This document shows positions 9,748-17,482 of a stretch of 64,000 bases of DNA, in pieces. The stretch is from NCBI GenBank assembly GCA_963842155.1, contig CAWJFP010000012.1:222649-286648 (forward strand), in the 5' to 3' direction. The stretch's first letter is position 1, and every line of letters begins with the position of its first letter. The stretch comes from CAWJFP01 sp963842155. GTDB taxonomy: Bacteria > Pseudomonadota > Alphaproteobacteria > JACZXZ01. Below the pieces are notes generated by a model. That model made no database searches, was not told the DNA's origin, and saw nothing but the letters and a program-made list of their open reading frames with translations. The position numbers and the translations under genes are program-made.

Positions 9748-10788
9748 GTGCCGGCCGCCCGTCCGCCGCGCGCCGCCATCCTGGGCTGCGCTGGACCCAG
9801 CCTGTCGCGCGAGGAGCGCAATTTCTTCCGCGCCTCCGATCCGCTCGGCTTCATCCTTTTCGCGCGCAATTGCGAGGAGCCCCGCCAGCTCGCCGCTCTG
9901 ATCGCTGCCTTGCGCAAATCGGTCGCGCGTGCCGACGTGCCCATCCTCATCGACCAGGAGGGCGGGCGGGTCGCTCGCTTGGGCGCGCCGCATTGGTGGC
10001 ATCCGCCCTCGGCAGCGGCGATCGGGGCCATCGCGGGGCAGGGTCTCGATCGCGCCGGGCGCGCTTCCTGGCTCCACGGCAGACTGATCGCGGCCGAGCT
10101 CGCCCCCCTCGGAATCACGGTCGATTGCGCCCCCGTCCTCGACCTGCGCTTGGCGGAGACGCATCAGGTGATCGGCGATCGCGCCTATGGCGCCGCGCCG
10201 GCGCTGGTCGCAGCACTCGGCCGCGCCTTCTGCGAGGGGCTGCTCGAGGGCGGCGTGCTGCCCGTGATCAAGCATATGCCGGGGCATGGCAGGGCGCGCG
10301 CCGACAGCCATCTCGAGCTGCCCGAGGTGACGGCGCCGCTCGCCCTCCTGCGCGAGACCGATTTCGCGCCTTTCGCGGCGCTCGCCGACATGCCTTGGGC
10401 GATGACCGCCCATATCCGCTACCGCGCGATCGATGCGGCGGCGCCGGCGACCTGCTCGGCCGGCCTCATTCGCGGCGTCGTGCGCGGGGAGATCGGCTTC
10501 CGAGGCCTGCTGATCTCGGACGATCTCGGCATGAAGGCGCTGGAGGGCGATTTCGGCGCGCGCGCGCGGGCCGCGCTCGCGGCCGGTTGCGATCTCGTGC
10601 TCCATTGCAGCGGCGAGCCGGGCGAGATGGAGGCGGTCATGGCGGCGACCCCCATGCTCGGCGCGGCGGCCTTGGATCGGCTCGCGCGGGGCGAGGCCTT
10701 GCGGCTGTCGGCGCCGGGCAAGACCCGCCGCATGTTCGAGCCCGCGGCGGGGCGGGTCGAGCTTGACGCGCTGCTCCAGGCATCGTAA
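9748..10788 (+). CDS. nagZ: Beta-N-acetylhexosaminidase NagZ (GH3)
   Basis: A 346-residue cytoplasmic glycoside hydrolase family 3 enzyme that removes GlcNAc from muropeptides during peptidoglycan recycling. Family marks are DPLGFILFARNCE, IDQEGGRVARL, the catalytic His-Asp loop KHMPGHGRARADSH, and LISDDLGMKAL with the nucleophile Asp. It starts with GTG 9 bases after the SPOR gene and is followed 9 bases later by the M50 protease gene, indicating a single transcript through scpB. Confidence 0.93.
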   Translation: MPAARPPRAAILGCAGPSLSREERNFFRASDPLGFILFARNCEEPRQLAALIAALRKSVARADVPILIDQEGGRVARLGAPHWWHPPSAAAIGAIAGQGLDRAGRASWLHGRLIAAELAPLGITVDCAPVLDLRLAETHQVIGDRAYGAAPALVAALGRAFCEGLLEGGVLPVIKHMPGHGRARADSHLELPEVTAPLALLRETDFAPFAALADMPWAMTAHIRYRAIDAAAPATCSAGLIRGVVRGEIGFRGLLISDDLGMKALEGDFGARARAALAAGCDLVLHCSGEPGEMEAVMAATPMLGAAALDRLARGEALRLSAPGKTRRMFEPAAGRVELDALLQAS

Positions 10789-10797
10789 GCGGGGCGC

Positions 10798-11511
10798 GTG
10801 AATTTCGACAACATCCTCTTCGAGATATCGATCTGGGCGCTGCCGGCCATCATCGCGATCACCTTCCACGAGGCCTCGCACGGGCTGGTGGCGAGATGGT
10901 TCGGCGACGACACGGCCTACATGCTAGGCCGCGTCACCTTCAATCCGCTGCGCCATATCGATCCCTTCGGCACCATCCTTCTGCCGGCCATGCTGCTGCT
11001 CGCGCATGCGCCCTTCCTCTTCGGCTATGCCAAGCCGGTGCCGGTCAATTTCGGCCGGCTCAACCATCCCAAGCGCGATATGATCTGGGTCGCCGCCGCG
11101 GGCCCCACGGTCAATATCCTGCTCGCCACGCTCTCGGCGCTGCTGAGCTACGTCGTGGTCTTCCTGCCCGGCTTCTTTCAGGCCTGGGCATTGCTGAATT
11201 TGCGCAATTCCATGCTGATCAACCTGATCCTGGCGGTCTTCAACATGATCCCCTTGCCGCCGCTCGACGGCGGCAGGGTCGCGGTCGGGCTGCTGCCGAT
11301 GCCGCTCGCGCGGCCGCTGGCGCGACTCGAGCGCTGGGGGATATTTATTCTCATCGGCCTCTTGTTTATCCTGCCAATGGTGGGCGAACGGATCCACGAG
11401 AATCTCAACATCGTGGCCTGGCTGCTGGAATGGCCGGTGGACCAGCTCTATTCGCTGATATCATGGCTGACCGGAACCAATCTTGCTGCAATAGGCGACG
11501 GGCAGCTATGA
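10798..11511 (+). CDS. Site-2 protease family (M50) membrane metalloprotease
   Basis: A 237-residue integral membrane protein with GTG start. The zinc motif HEASH sits in the first membrane segment (ITFHEASHGLVARWFGD) and the third ligand region is NMIPLPPLDGGRV, the NPDG-like motif of S2P proteases. There are about six hydrophobic segments and no PDZ domain, so this is the small YwhC-like type rather than RseP. Its stop overlaps the scpA start (ATGA). The substrate is unknown; placement between nagZ and scpA is conserved in Alphaproteobacteria. Confidence 0.87.
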   Translation: MNFDNILFEISIWALPAIIAITFHEASHGLVARWFGDDTAYMLGRVTFNPLRHIDPFGTILLPAMLLLAHAPFLFGYAKPVPVNFGRLNHPKRDMIWVAAAGPTVNILLATLSALLSYVVVFLPGFFQAWALLNLRNSMLINLILAVFNMIPLPPLDGGRVAVGLLPMPLARPLARLERWGIFILIGLLFILPMVGERIHENLNIVAWLLEWPVDQLYSLISWLTGTNLAAIGDGQL

Positions 11512-12290
11512 GCATCGAGCATCCCTTCGAGGAAGAGCCGCGTCAGCTGCCCTTGGGCGAGCAGCTCGTCGTCGAGCTCGGCGACTATGAGGGGCCGCTC
11601 GACGCGCTGCTCGAGCTGGCGCGGCTGCAGAAGGTCGATCTCGTCCATATCTCGATCCTGGCCTTGGCCGAGCAATATCTCGCCTTCATCCAGCGCGCGC
11701 ACGAGCTCAGGCTCGAGATCGCGGCGGACTATCTGGTGATGGCCGCTTGGCTCGCCTATCTGAAGTCGCGGCTCCTGTTGCCGCAGCAGACCTCGGACGA
11801 GGAGCCGAGCGGCACGGAGATGGCGGCGGCGCTCCGCTTCCAGCTCCAGCGTCTCGAGGCGATGCGGGCGGCCGGCGCGCGGCTCATGGCGCGCCCCCAG
11901 CTCGGCAGCGAGCGCTTCGCGCGCGGCGAGCCCGAGCCGCCGGAGGTGATCAGGCGGCGCGTCTTCACGCTCACCCTCTTCGAGCTGCTCAAGGCTTATG
12001 GCACGATCCGCGCGCGCGATACGGCGGGACCGCTGCGCATCCTGCCCTCCGATCTCTACGCCATGGAGGATGCCCTCATCCGCCTCGGCGAGATGCTGGG
12101 CCGCATGCCGGATTGGCAGCGGCTGATGAGCTTCCTGCCGGTCAATCTGCGCGATCCGCTCACCTTGCGCTCCGCCGTCGCCGCGACCTTCGCCGCGAGC
12201 CTGGAGCTCACCCGCGCCGGCAAGGCGCTGATCCGGCAGGACCGGCCTTTCGGGCCCATCTTCATGCGCGCGCGACGCGACAGCGAATGA
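11508..12290 (+). CDS. scpA: Segregation and condensation protein A
   Basis: Kleisin subunit (260 residues) that bridges SMC heads with ScpB during chromosome condensation. The family opening is present (VELGDYEGPLDALLELARLQ, KVDLVHISIL, EQYLAFI) and DYLVMAAWLAYLKSRLLLP is the N-terminal helical bundle that contacts SMC; the C-terminal winged helix ends near PIFMRARRDSE. The start codon overlaps the preceding stop by ATGA, and its own stop overlaps scpB in the same way, implying translational coupling. Confidence 0.93.
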   Translation: MSIEHPFEEEPRQLPLGEQLVVELGDYEGPLDALLELARLQKVDLVHISILALAEQYLAFIQRAHELRLEIAADYLVMAAWLAYLKSRLLLPQQTSDEEPSGTEMAAALRFQLQRLEAMRAAGARLMARPQLGSERFARGEPEPPEVIRRRVFTLTLFELLKAYGTIRARDTAGPLRILPSDLYAMEDALIRLGEMLGRMPDWQRLMSFLPVNLRDPLTLRSAVAATFAASLELTRAGKALIRQDRPFGPIFMRARRDSE

Positions 12291-13009
12291 GCGACCGTCA
12301 CCAGCAGCTTCGCCTCGTCGAGGCGCTTCTCTTCGCCTCGGCCGAGCCGCTCGACGCGGCCACGATCGGCGGGCGGCTGCCGGAGGGCGCGGATGTGCCG
12401 GCGCTGATCGCGGAGCTGGCGCAGCTCTACGCCAATCGCGGCGTCAATCTCGTCGCGGTCGGCGACAAATGGGCCTTCCGCACGGCACCCGATCTCGGCC
12501 AAGCGCTGCGCAGCGAGCGGGTGGTGCCGCGCAAGCTCTCGCGCGTCGCCGTCGAGACCCTCGCCGTCATCGCCTATCATCAGCCGGTCACCCGCAGCGA
12601 GATAGAGGAGATCCGCGGCGTCTCCCTGAGCCGCGGCACGCTCGACAATCTGCTCGAAGCGGGCTGGGTCAAGCCCGGACGCCGCCGCAACACGCCGGGC
12701 CGGCCGGTCACCTGGGTCACGACCGAGAGCTTCCTCGACCAGTTCGGCCTGGGCAGCGTCAAGGATCTGCCGGCCGCCGAGGAGCTCAAGGCGGCGGGCC
12801 TGCTCGACAAGCGGCCGGCCATCGCCGCCTACGGCGCGGCGCGACCTCCCGAGGAGGCGTCCGAGGAAAGCGCCGAGCCGGAGGAGCCGCTCGAAGGCGA
12901 GGAGGCCGATCTCGCGGAAGCGCTGGCGGAGCTCGATCCGGCGGTGACGGAGGAGGGCGAGCCCGGCGAAGAGCCCGAGCCGCCGCTCGAGCCCGACGAT
13001 GAGCGCTGA
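12287..13009 (+). CDS. scpB: Segregation and condensation protein B
   Basis: A 240-residue partner of ScpA and SMC. Two winged-helix domains are recognisable: LRLVEALLFASAEPLD at the N-terminus and VETLAVIAYHQPVTRSEIE with RGVSLSRGTLDNLLEAGW further on, then GRPVTWVTTESFLDQFGL. The last ~55 residues are a low-complexity acidic tail (runs of Glu, Pro and Ala), longer than in Firmicutes homologues but usual in Alphaproteobacteria. The start overlaps the scpA stop (ATGA). tatA, often next in related genomes, is not here. Confidence 0.92.
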   Translation: MSDRHQQLRLVEALLFASAEPLDAATIGGRLPEGADVPALIAELAQLYANRGVNLVAVGDKWAFRTAPDLGQALRSERVVPRKLSRVAVETLAVIAYHQPVTRSEIEEIRGVSLSRGTLDNLLEAGWVKPGRRRNTPGRPVTWVTTESFLDQFGLGSVKDLPAAEELKAAGLLDKRPAIAAYGAARPPEEASEESAEPEEPLEGEEADLAEALAELDPAVTEEGEPGEEPEPPLEPDDER

Positions 13010-13055
13010 GCGCCGCGGCCGCGCTACGACAATTGACAACCTCAGGGAGACGAAG

Positions 13056-13358
13056 ATGCATAAGCTTCTGGTGCTTTATTCCGCGCCCAAGGACCCTGCC
13101 CATTTCAAGAAATATTACGAGGGCGTGCATCTGCCGCTCGCCGCGAAGATGAAGGGGGTAAAGGCTGCGCATCATAGCTTCGACATCAAGGCCCTAGGCG
13201 GCCCCGCGCCCTATTTCTGCGTCTTCGAGGCGGAGTTCGAGAGCGAGGCCGCGATGATGGCCGCGCTGCAATCGAAGGAGGGGCAGGCGGTCGCGGCCGA
13301 CGTGCCGAACTATGCGACGGGCGGCGTCATCATGCTGCATTACCCGATGGGCCGGTAA
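13056..13358 (+). CDS. EthD family protein
   Basis: A 100-residue ferredoxin-like-fold protein of the EthD/dimeric alpha-beta barrel kind: KLLVLYSAPKDPAHFKKYY, HLPLAAKMKGVK and the C-terminal YATGGVIMLHYPMGR. An AGGGAG ribosome-binding site lies 7 bases before the chosen ATG. Such proteins are often found with degradative pathways (for example EthD with cytochrome P450 systems), but the biochemical role is mostly unknown. It follows scpB after 46 bases and precedes an acyl-CoA gene block, so it may belong to either. Confidence 0.8.
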   Translation: MHKLLVLYSAPKDPAHFKKYYEGVHLPLAAKMKGVKAAHHSFDIKALGGPAPYFCVFEAEFESEAAMMAALQSKEGQAVAADVPNYATGGVIMLHYPMGR

Positions 13359-13408
13359 AGCCGGCGCGAAGGATCGGGCGGGGAAAGCGGTGCGTTATAT
13401 CTGCAGGG

Positions 13409-14188
13409 TCACGCGCCGCTGAAGCGCGGCTCGCGCTTGGCGAGAAAGGCCTCCACCCCTTCGGCGAAATCGCTTGTGGTGAAATTCGTCGCCTGGGCCA
13501 GCGCCTCGAGCTCGAGGAAGCCCTCGAGCGAGGTCTCGAAGGCGCGCCGCATCAGCGTCTTGGTGAGGCCCAGCGAGACGGCGGGGCCGGCGGCGATCTG
13601 CTCGGCGAGCGCGAGCGCCTGCTCGTCGAGCGACGCGCTCGGCAAGATGCGGCTGACGAGCCCCATCTCGAGCGCCTCGCGCGCGGCGATCCGGCGGTTG
13701 GAGAGAAGCAGGTCCTTGGCGCGGGGAAATCCCACCGCGCGCGGCAGCGTATAGATCGCGGCCAGGTCCGGGATCACGCCGACGCCGGGAAAGCCGGCGG
13801 CGAAATAGGCGTCCTCGGCGGCGATCACGAGGTCGGCCATGAGCGCGAGCGAGAGCCCGGCGCCGACGGCCGCGCCATTGACGGCGGCCACCACCGGCTT
13901 CTCGCCCTCGAGCAGGAGCCGCACCCAGCGATGGCCCTCGCTCAAGCGTTGGCGCGTGGCGAGGGGCTTGCGGTCGCCGGTCATGGTGCGCACGTCGCCG
14001 CCCGCGCAGAAGGCCTTGCCGCTGCCGGTGATGACGAGCACGCGCGTCTCGGCCGCGGCGAAGAACGCCTCGACGCCGGCCCTGAGGCCCGTCAGGATCT
14101 CGCGGCTCATCGCGTTCATCTTCTCCGGCTGCGAGAGCCGCAGCACCGTGACCGCGCCGCGCCGCTCGACCGCTACAGCTTCGCTCAT
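13409..14188 (-). CDS. Enoyl-CoA hydratase/isomerase family protein
   Basis: A 259-residue crotonase-fold protein. Oxyanion-hole elements are GKAFCAGGDVRTM and AAVNGAAVGAGLSLALMADLVIA; FPGVGVIPDLAAIYTLPRAVG is the usual segment carrying the hydratase glutamate, but here the second catalytic Glu position appears to be Asp or Leu, so isomerase or hydrolase activity is possible. The ATG at 14188 follows conserved start spacing (MSEAVAVERRGAVTVLRLSQ); the open frame extends further upstream without homology. It is divergent from the acyl-CoA ligase and likely acts in beta-oxidation of an unspecified acyl-CoA. Confidence 0.85.
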   Translation of the reverse strand: MSEAVAVERRGAVTVLRLSQPEKMNAMSREILTGLRAGVEAFFAAAETRVLVITGSGKAFCAGGDVRTMTGDRKPLATRQRLSEGHRWVRLLLEGEKPVVAAVNGAAVGAGLSLALMADLVIAAEDAYFAAGFPGVGVIPDLAAIYTLPRAVGFPRAKDLLLSNRRIAAREALEMGLVSRILPSASLDEQALALAEQIAAGPAVSLGLTKTLMRRAFETSLEGFLELEALAQATNFTTSDFAEGVEAFLAKREPRFSGA

Positions 14189-14332
14189 GCCGATTACCCC
14201 CAACCTTGTGCCCGGTTTCGCTCGGCGAATGCTATCAGCCCGGGGCGGCATAGGATAGGGTGGCGCCCTGCGCCCGGACGCCGGCGCCGCGCGGGATTGC
14301 CACTTTAGCGCGATAATGCGAAAACCGGAGGC

Positions 14333-15868
14333 ATGGGAGGCATTACCGGTCTCATCAGCGGCGAGCGCCATTTCGACTGGCCGCAGCTCGAGGAGCGCGT
14401 GTTGCGCGCGGCCGGCGGCTTCGAGCGGTCCGGCATCGAGCCGGGACAGAGCGTGGCGCTGCTGTTGCGCAACGACATCGCCTTCGTCGAGGCGAGCCTC
14501 GCCATCCAGCGCCTGGGGGCTTACGCCGTCCCCATCAACTGGCATTTCACCAAGCCCGAAGTGCGCTACATCCTCGAGGACAGCGCGGCGCGTCTCTTGG
14601 TCGTCCATGCCGATCTCTGGCGCGCGCTGGCGCTGGAGGTTCCGGCCGATTTTCCCGTGATGATCGTCGCGACCCCGCCCGAGCTGCGCAAGGCCTACGC
14701 CCTATCGGAAGCGGACGCCCGCATGCCCCCGGGCGCGCTCGATTGGGAGGAGTGGCTGGCATCGCAAGCGCCGAGCCAGACCCCGCCGCGCCCGACGCGA
14801 TCGAGCATGATCTACACCTCGGGCACGACCGGAAAGCCCAAGGGCGTGCGGCGCGGCGCGCCGACGCTCGCGCAGATGCCGGCGATCGAGGCAATGGTTG
14901 CCCAGGTCTACGGCGTCGTGCCCGGCATGCGCTCGATCGTCGCTGGCCCCCTCTATCACAGCGCGCCCAACGCCGTCGGGCTCAGGGCCGCGCGCATGCG
15001 CGGCTGCGTCGTGCTGATGCCGCGCTTCGATCCGCAGAAATTTCTGGCGCTCGTCGAGCGGCACCGGCTCGACCATGCCTTCATGGTGCCGACCATGTTC
15101 TCGCGCCTCCTCAAGCTGCCCGAGGCGGCGCGCCGGCGCCACGACATATCGTCGCTCGCCTTCGTGGTCCATGCGGCGGCACCCTGCCCGCCCGATGTCA
15201 AGGCGCGGATGATCGAATGGTGGGGGCCGGTGCTGGTCGAGTTCTATGGCGGCACCGAAACCGGCGCCGTCACCTTCTGCGACAGCGCGGAGTGGCTCGC
15301 CAGGCCCGGCACGGTGGGCCGCGTGATCGGGAACGCGGTGCTCAAGGTGCTCGACGAGGAGGGGCGCGAGCTGCCGCCGGGCAAGCCGGGCGAGCTTTTC
15401 ATGCGCGTCGATTGCTATCCCGACTTCACCTACCAGAACCAGCCCGACGAGCGGCGGCGCATCGATCGCCAGGGTCTCGTCACCATCGGCGACATTGGCT
15501 ATTTCGACGACGAGGGCTATCTCTATCTCTGCGACCGCAAGCGCGACATGATCATCTCGGGCGGGGTGAATATCTACCCGGCCGAGATCGAGGCCGTGCT
15601 GCATATGATGCCGGGGCTGCATGACTGCGCCGTGTTCGGCATTCCGCACGCCGAATATGGCGAGGAGGTGATGGCCGTGGTGCAGCCGCAGGACGGCCAC
15701 GCACTTGCGCCCGAGGCCGTGATCGAGTTTCTGGGCAAGAGCCTCGCCGGCTACAAGCTGCCGCGGCGGATCGAGATTCGCGCCGATCTGCCGCGCGAGG
15801 ATTCCGGCAAGATCCTCAAGCGCGCCTTACGCGAGCCCTATTGGCGCGCGGCAGGGCGGAGGATCTGA
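14333..15868 (+). CDS. AMP-dependent acyl-CoA synthetase/ligase
   Basis: A 511-residue ANL-superfamily adenylating enzyme that activates a carboxylic acid to its CoA ester through an acyl-AMP. The P-loop motif is MIYTSGTTGKPKGVRRG, A5 is VEFYGGTETG, A7 is TIGDIGYFDDEGYLYLCDRK, the hinge/A8 region is RDMIISGGVNIYPAEIE, and the catalytic A10 lysine is in REDSGKILKRALR. The product acid is not determined by sequence. A divergent 144-base spacer separates it from the enoyl-CoA hydratase, suggesting shared control. GGAGG lies only one base before the ATG, so the start is slightly uncertain. Confidence 0.88.
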   Translation: MGGITGLISGERHFDWPQLEERVLRAAGGFERSGIEPGQSVALLLRNDIAFVEASLAIQRLGAYAVPINWHFTKPEVRYILEDSAARLLVVHADLWRALALEVPADFPVMIVATPPELRKAYALSEADARMPPGALDWEEWLASQAPSQTPPRPTRSSMIYTSGTTGKPKGVRRGAPTLAQMPAIEAMVAQVYGVVPGMRSIVAGPLYHSAPNAVGLRAARMRGCVVLMPRFDPQKFLALVERHRLDHAFMVPTMFSRLLKLPEAARRRHDISSLAFVVHAAAPCPPDVKARMIEWWGPVLVEFYGGTETGAVTFCDSAEWLARPGTVGRVIGNAVLKVLDEEGRELPPGKPGELFMRVDCYPDFTYQNQPDERRRIDRQGLVTIGDIGYFDDEGYLYLCDRKRDMIISGGVNIYPAEIEAVLHMMPGLHDCAVFGIPHAEYGEEVMAVVQPQDGHALAPEAVIEFLGKSLAGYKLPRRIEIRADLPREDSGKILKRALREPYWRAAGRRI

Positions 15869-15905
15869 GCAGGGCGCTTGGTTCAGCCTTCGACCCGGCG
15901 CGCCG

Positions 15906-16262
15906 TCACTTCATGCATTGCGGCAGATATTTGCCTATGAGCTGGACGCCCTTCGTCGCCGCGTCGGAGGCGTCGGGCGAGGTCGGCGCCTTGCCGGTCC
16001 TCGCCATCTCCGCATTGAGGTCGAAATAGGCCATAAGCGTCTTCTTGTCGCCCTCGTCGGCGATTTTCGCATCCAGGCAGGGGCAGTCCTTGGCCTCGAA
16101 CAACCCTCCCGTTCCCGCCGCGCAGGAATCGATGAAGGAGGCAGCCGAGGCGGCTTGGCCGAGCGCCGCGACGAGGACGAGGAGCGCCAGAGCCGGGAGC
16201 GCAAATGCGCGCGCGACGGCGCACGCGCGGGAAATTTCCTCGCTCATGCGACCGATGCTCAC
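15906..16262 (-). CDS. Small secreted four-cysteine protein of unknown function
   Basis: 118 residues (GTG at 16262; an ATG at 16247 would remove five). A signal peptide is clear: ALPALALLVLVAALGQAASA with likely cleavage before ASFIDSC. The mature part of about 80 residues has cysteines in DSC, CPC and the terminal QCMK, which could make two disulfides in the periplasm. I do not recognise the family. It lies 11 bases downstream of the thiolase gene on the same strand, the last gene of a probable four-gene operon, which is odd for an otherwise cytoplasmic pathway. Confidence 0.6.
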   Translation of the reverse strand: MSIGRMSEEISRACAVARAFALPALALLVLVAALGQAASAASFIDSCAAGTGGLFEAKDCPCLDAKIADEGDKKTLMAYFDLNAEMARTGKAPTSPDASDAATKGVQLIGKYLPQCMK

Positions 16263-16273
16263 GCCCGCGATGC

Positions 16274-17479
16274 TTACGCGCCGTGCCGGCCGACGATGGC
16301 GACCGAGCAGACGTTCTGGTGCGGGAAGCCGCCGAGATTGTGCGTGAGGCCGAGGCGCGGCTCATCCTGGCGCTGGCGCTCGCCCGCGCGGCCCTGGAAC
16401 TGGAGATAGAGCTCGTAGAGCATGCGCAGGCCCGAGGCGCCGATGGGGTGCCCGAAGCATTTGAGCCCGCCGTCGATCTGGCAGGGGATCGGGCCGTCGG
16501 CGTCGTAGAAGCCGTCGAGCACGTCCTTCACCGCGCCGCCCTCGGGCGAGACATGGAGGTCTTCCATGGTGACGAGCTCGGTGATCGAGAAGCAGTCATG
16601 CACCTCGATGAGGCTGAGCTCCGCGCGCGGGTCATCGATCCCCGCCTCGGCATAGGCGCGCTTCGACGCGATGCGCGTGGTGGCGAAATAGCTGCCGTCC
16701 CAGGAATTATGCTGCGCCTCGGTGCCGTTGGAGACGGCGAGCTGGAGCGCCTTGACCGTGACGAGGTCGCGCTTGCCGAGGCTCCTCGCGATCTCGGGCG
16801 TGGTGACGATGGCGCAGGCCGAGCCGTCGCTCACGCCGCAGCAGTCATAGAGGCCGAGCGGCTCCGCCACCATCGGCGCCTTGAGCACGGTCTCCAGCGT
16901 CACCTTGTTGCGCAGATGCGCCTTGGGGTTCTTGGCGCCGTTGTCGTGGCTCTTGACCGAGACATGGCCGATCGCCTCCTTGAGCGTCTCCGGCGCGCAG
17001 CCATGCTTGGCGCGGTAGGCCGAGGCGAGCTGGGCGAAGCTGCCGGGGGCGGAGAGGTTGGCCCAATACATCGAGTTGAGCACGCCGCGGCTCCGTTGTG
17101 GTAGCCCGCCATAGCCCGTGTCCTTGAGCTTCTCGACGCCGAGGGCGAGTGCGATGTCGCAGGCGCCGGAGGCGACGGCGTAGACCGCGCCGCGGAAGGC
17201 CTCGGAGCCGCTCGCGCAATAATTCTCGACGCGCGTCACCGGGATATAGGGCAGGCGCAGCGCCATGGCGAGCGGCACGCCCGACTTGCCGACATGCACC
17301 TCCTCGATCGCGGTGGCGAGCCAAGCGGCCTCGATCTGGTTCTTCTCGATGCCGGCGTCGGCGATGGCCTCCTGAAAGGCCTCCAGCATGAGGTCGTCGG
17401 CCTCGGCGTTCCAGCGCTCGCCGAACTTCGAGCAGCCCATGCCGATGATCGCCACCTTGTCCTTGATGCCCGTCGCCAT
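16274..17479 (-). CDS. SCP-x-like thiolase (acetyl-CoA acetyltransferase family)
   Basis: A 401-residue thiolase of the sterol-carrier-protein-x/lipid-transfer type. The acylated cysteine lies in VENYCASGSEAFRGA, the catalytic His is in LKCFGHPIGASG, and LIEVHDCFSITELV is the signature preceding it; HNLGGFPHQNVCSVAIVG closes the fold. All expected catalytic residues seem present, so thiolytic cleavage or condensation is plausible. It starts 3 bases after the HMG-CoA-synthase-like fusion gene ends. In several lineages such thiolases work physically with DUF35/OB-fold proteins, and here that domain is on the neighbouring polypeptide. Confidence 0.85.
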   Translation of the reverse strand: MATGIKDKVAIIGMGCSKFGERWNAEADDLMLEAFQEAIADAGIEKNQIEAAWLATAIEEVHVGKSGVPLAMALRLPYIPVTRVENYCASGSEAFRGAVYAVASGACDIALALGVEKLKDTGYGGLPQRSRGVLNSMYWANLSAPGSFAQLASAYRAKHGCAPETLKEAIGHVSVKSHDNGAKNPKAHLRNKVTLETVLKAPMVAEPLGLYDCCGVSDGSACAIVTTPEIARSLGKRDLVTVKALQLAVSNGTEAQHNSWDGSYFATTRIASKRAYAEAGIDDPRAELSLIEVHDCFSITELVTMEDLHVSPEGGAVKDVLDGFYDADGPIPCQIDGGLKCFGHPIGASGLRMLYELYLQFQGRAGERQRQDEPRLGLTHNLGGFPHQNVCSVAIVGRHGA

Positions 17480-17482
17480 GGT

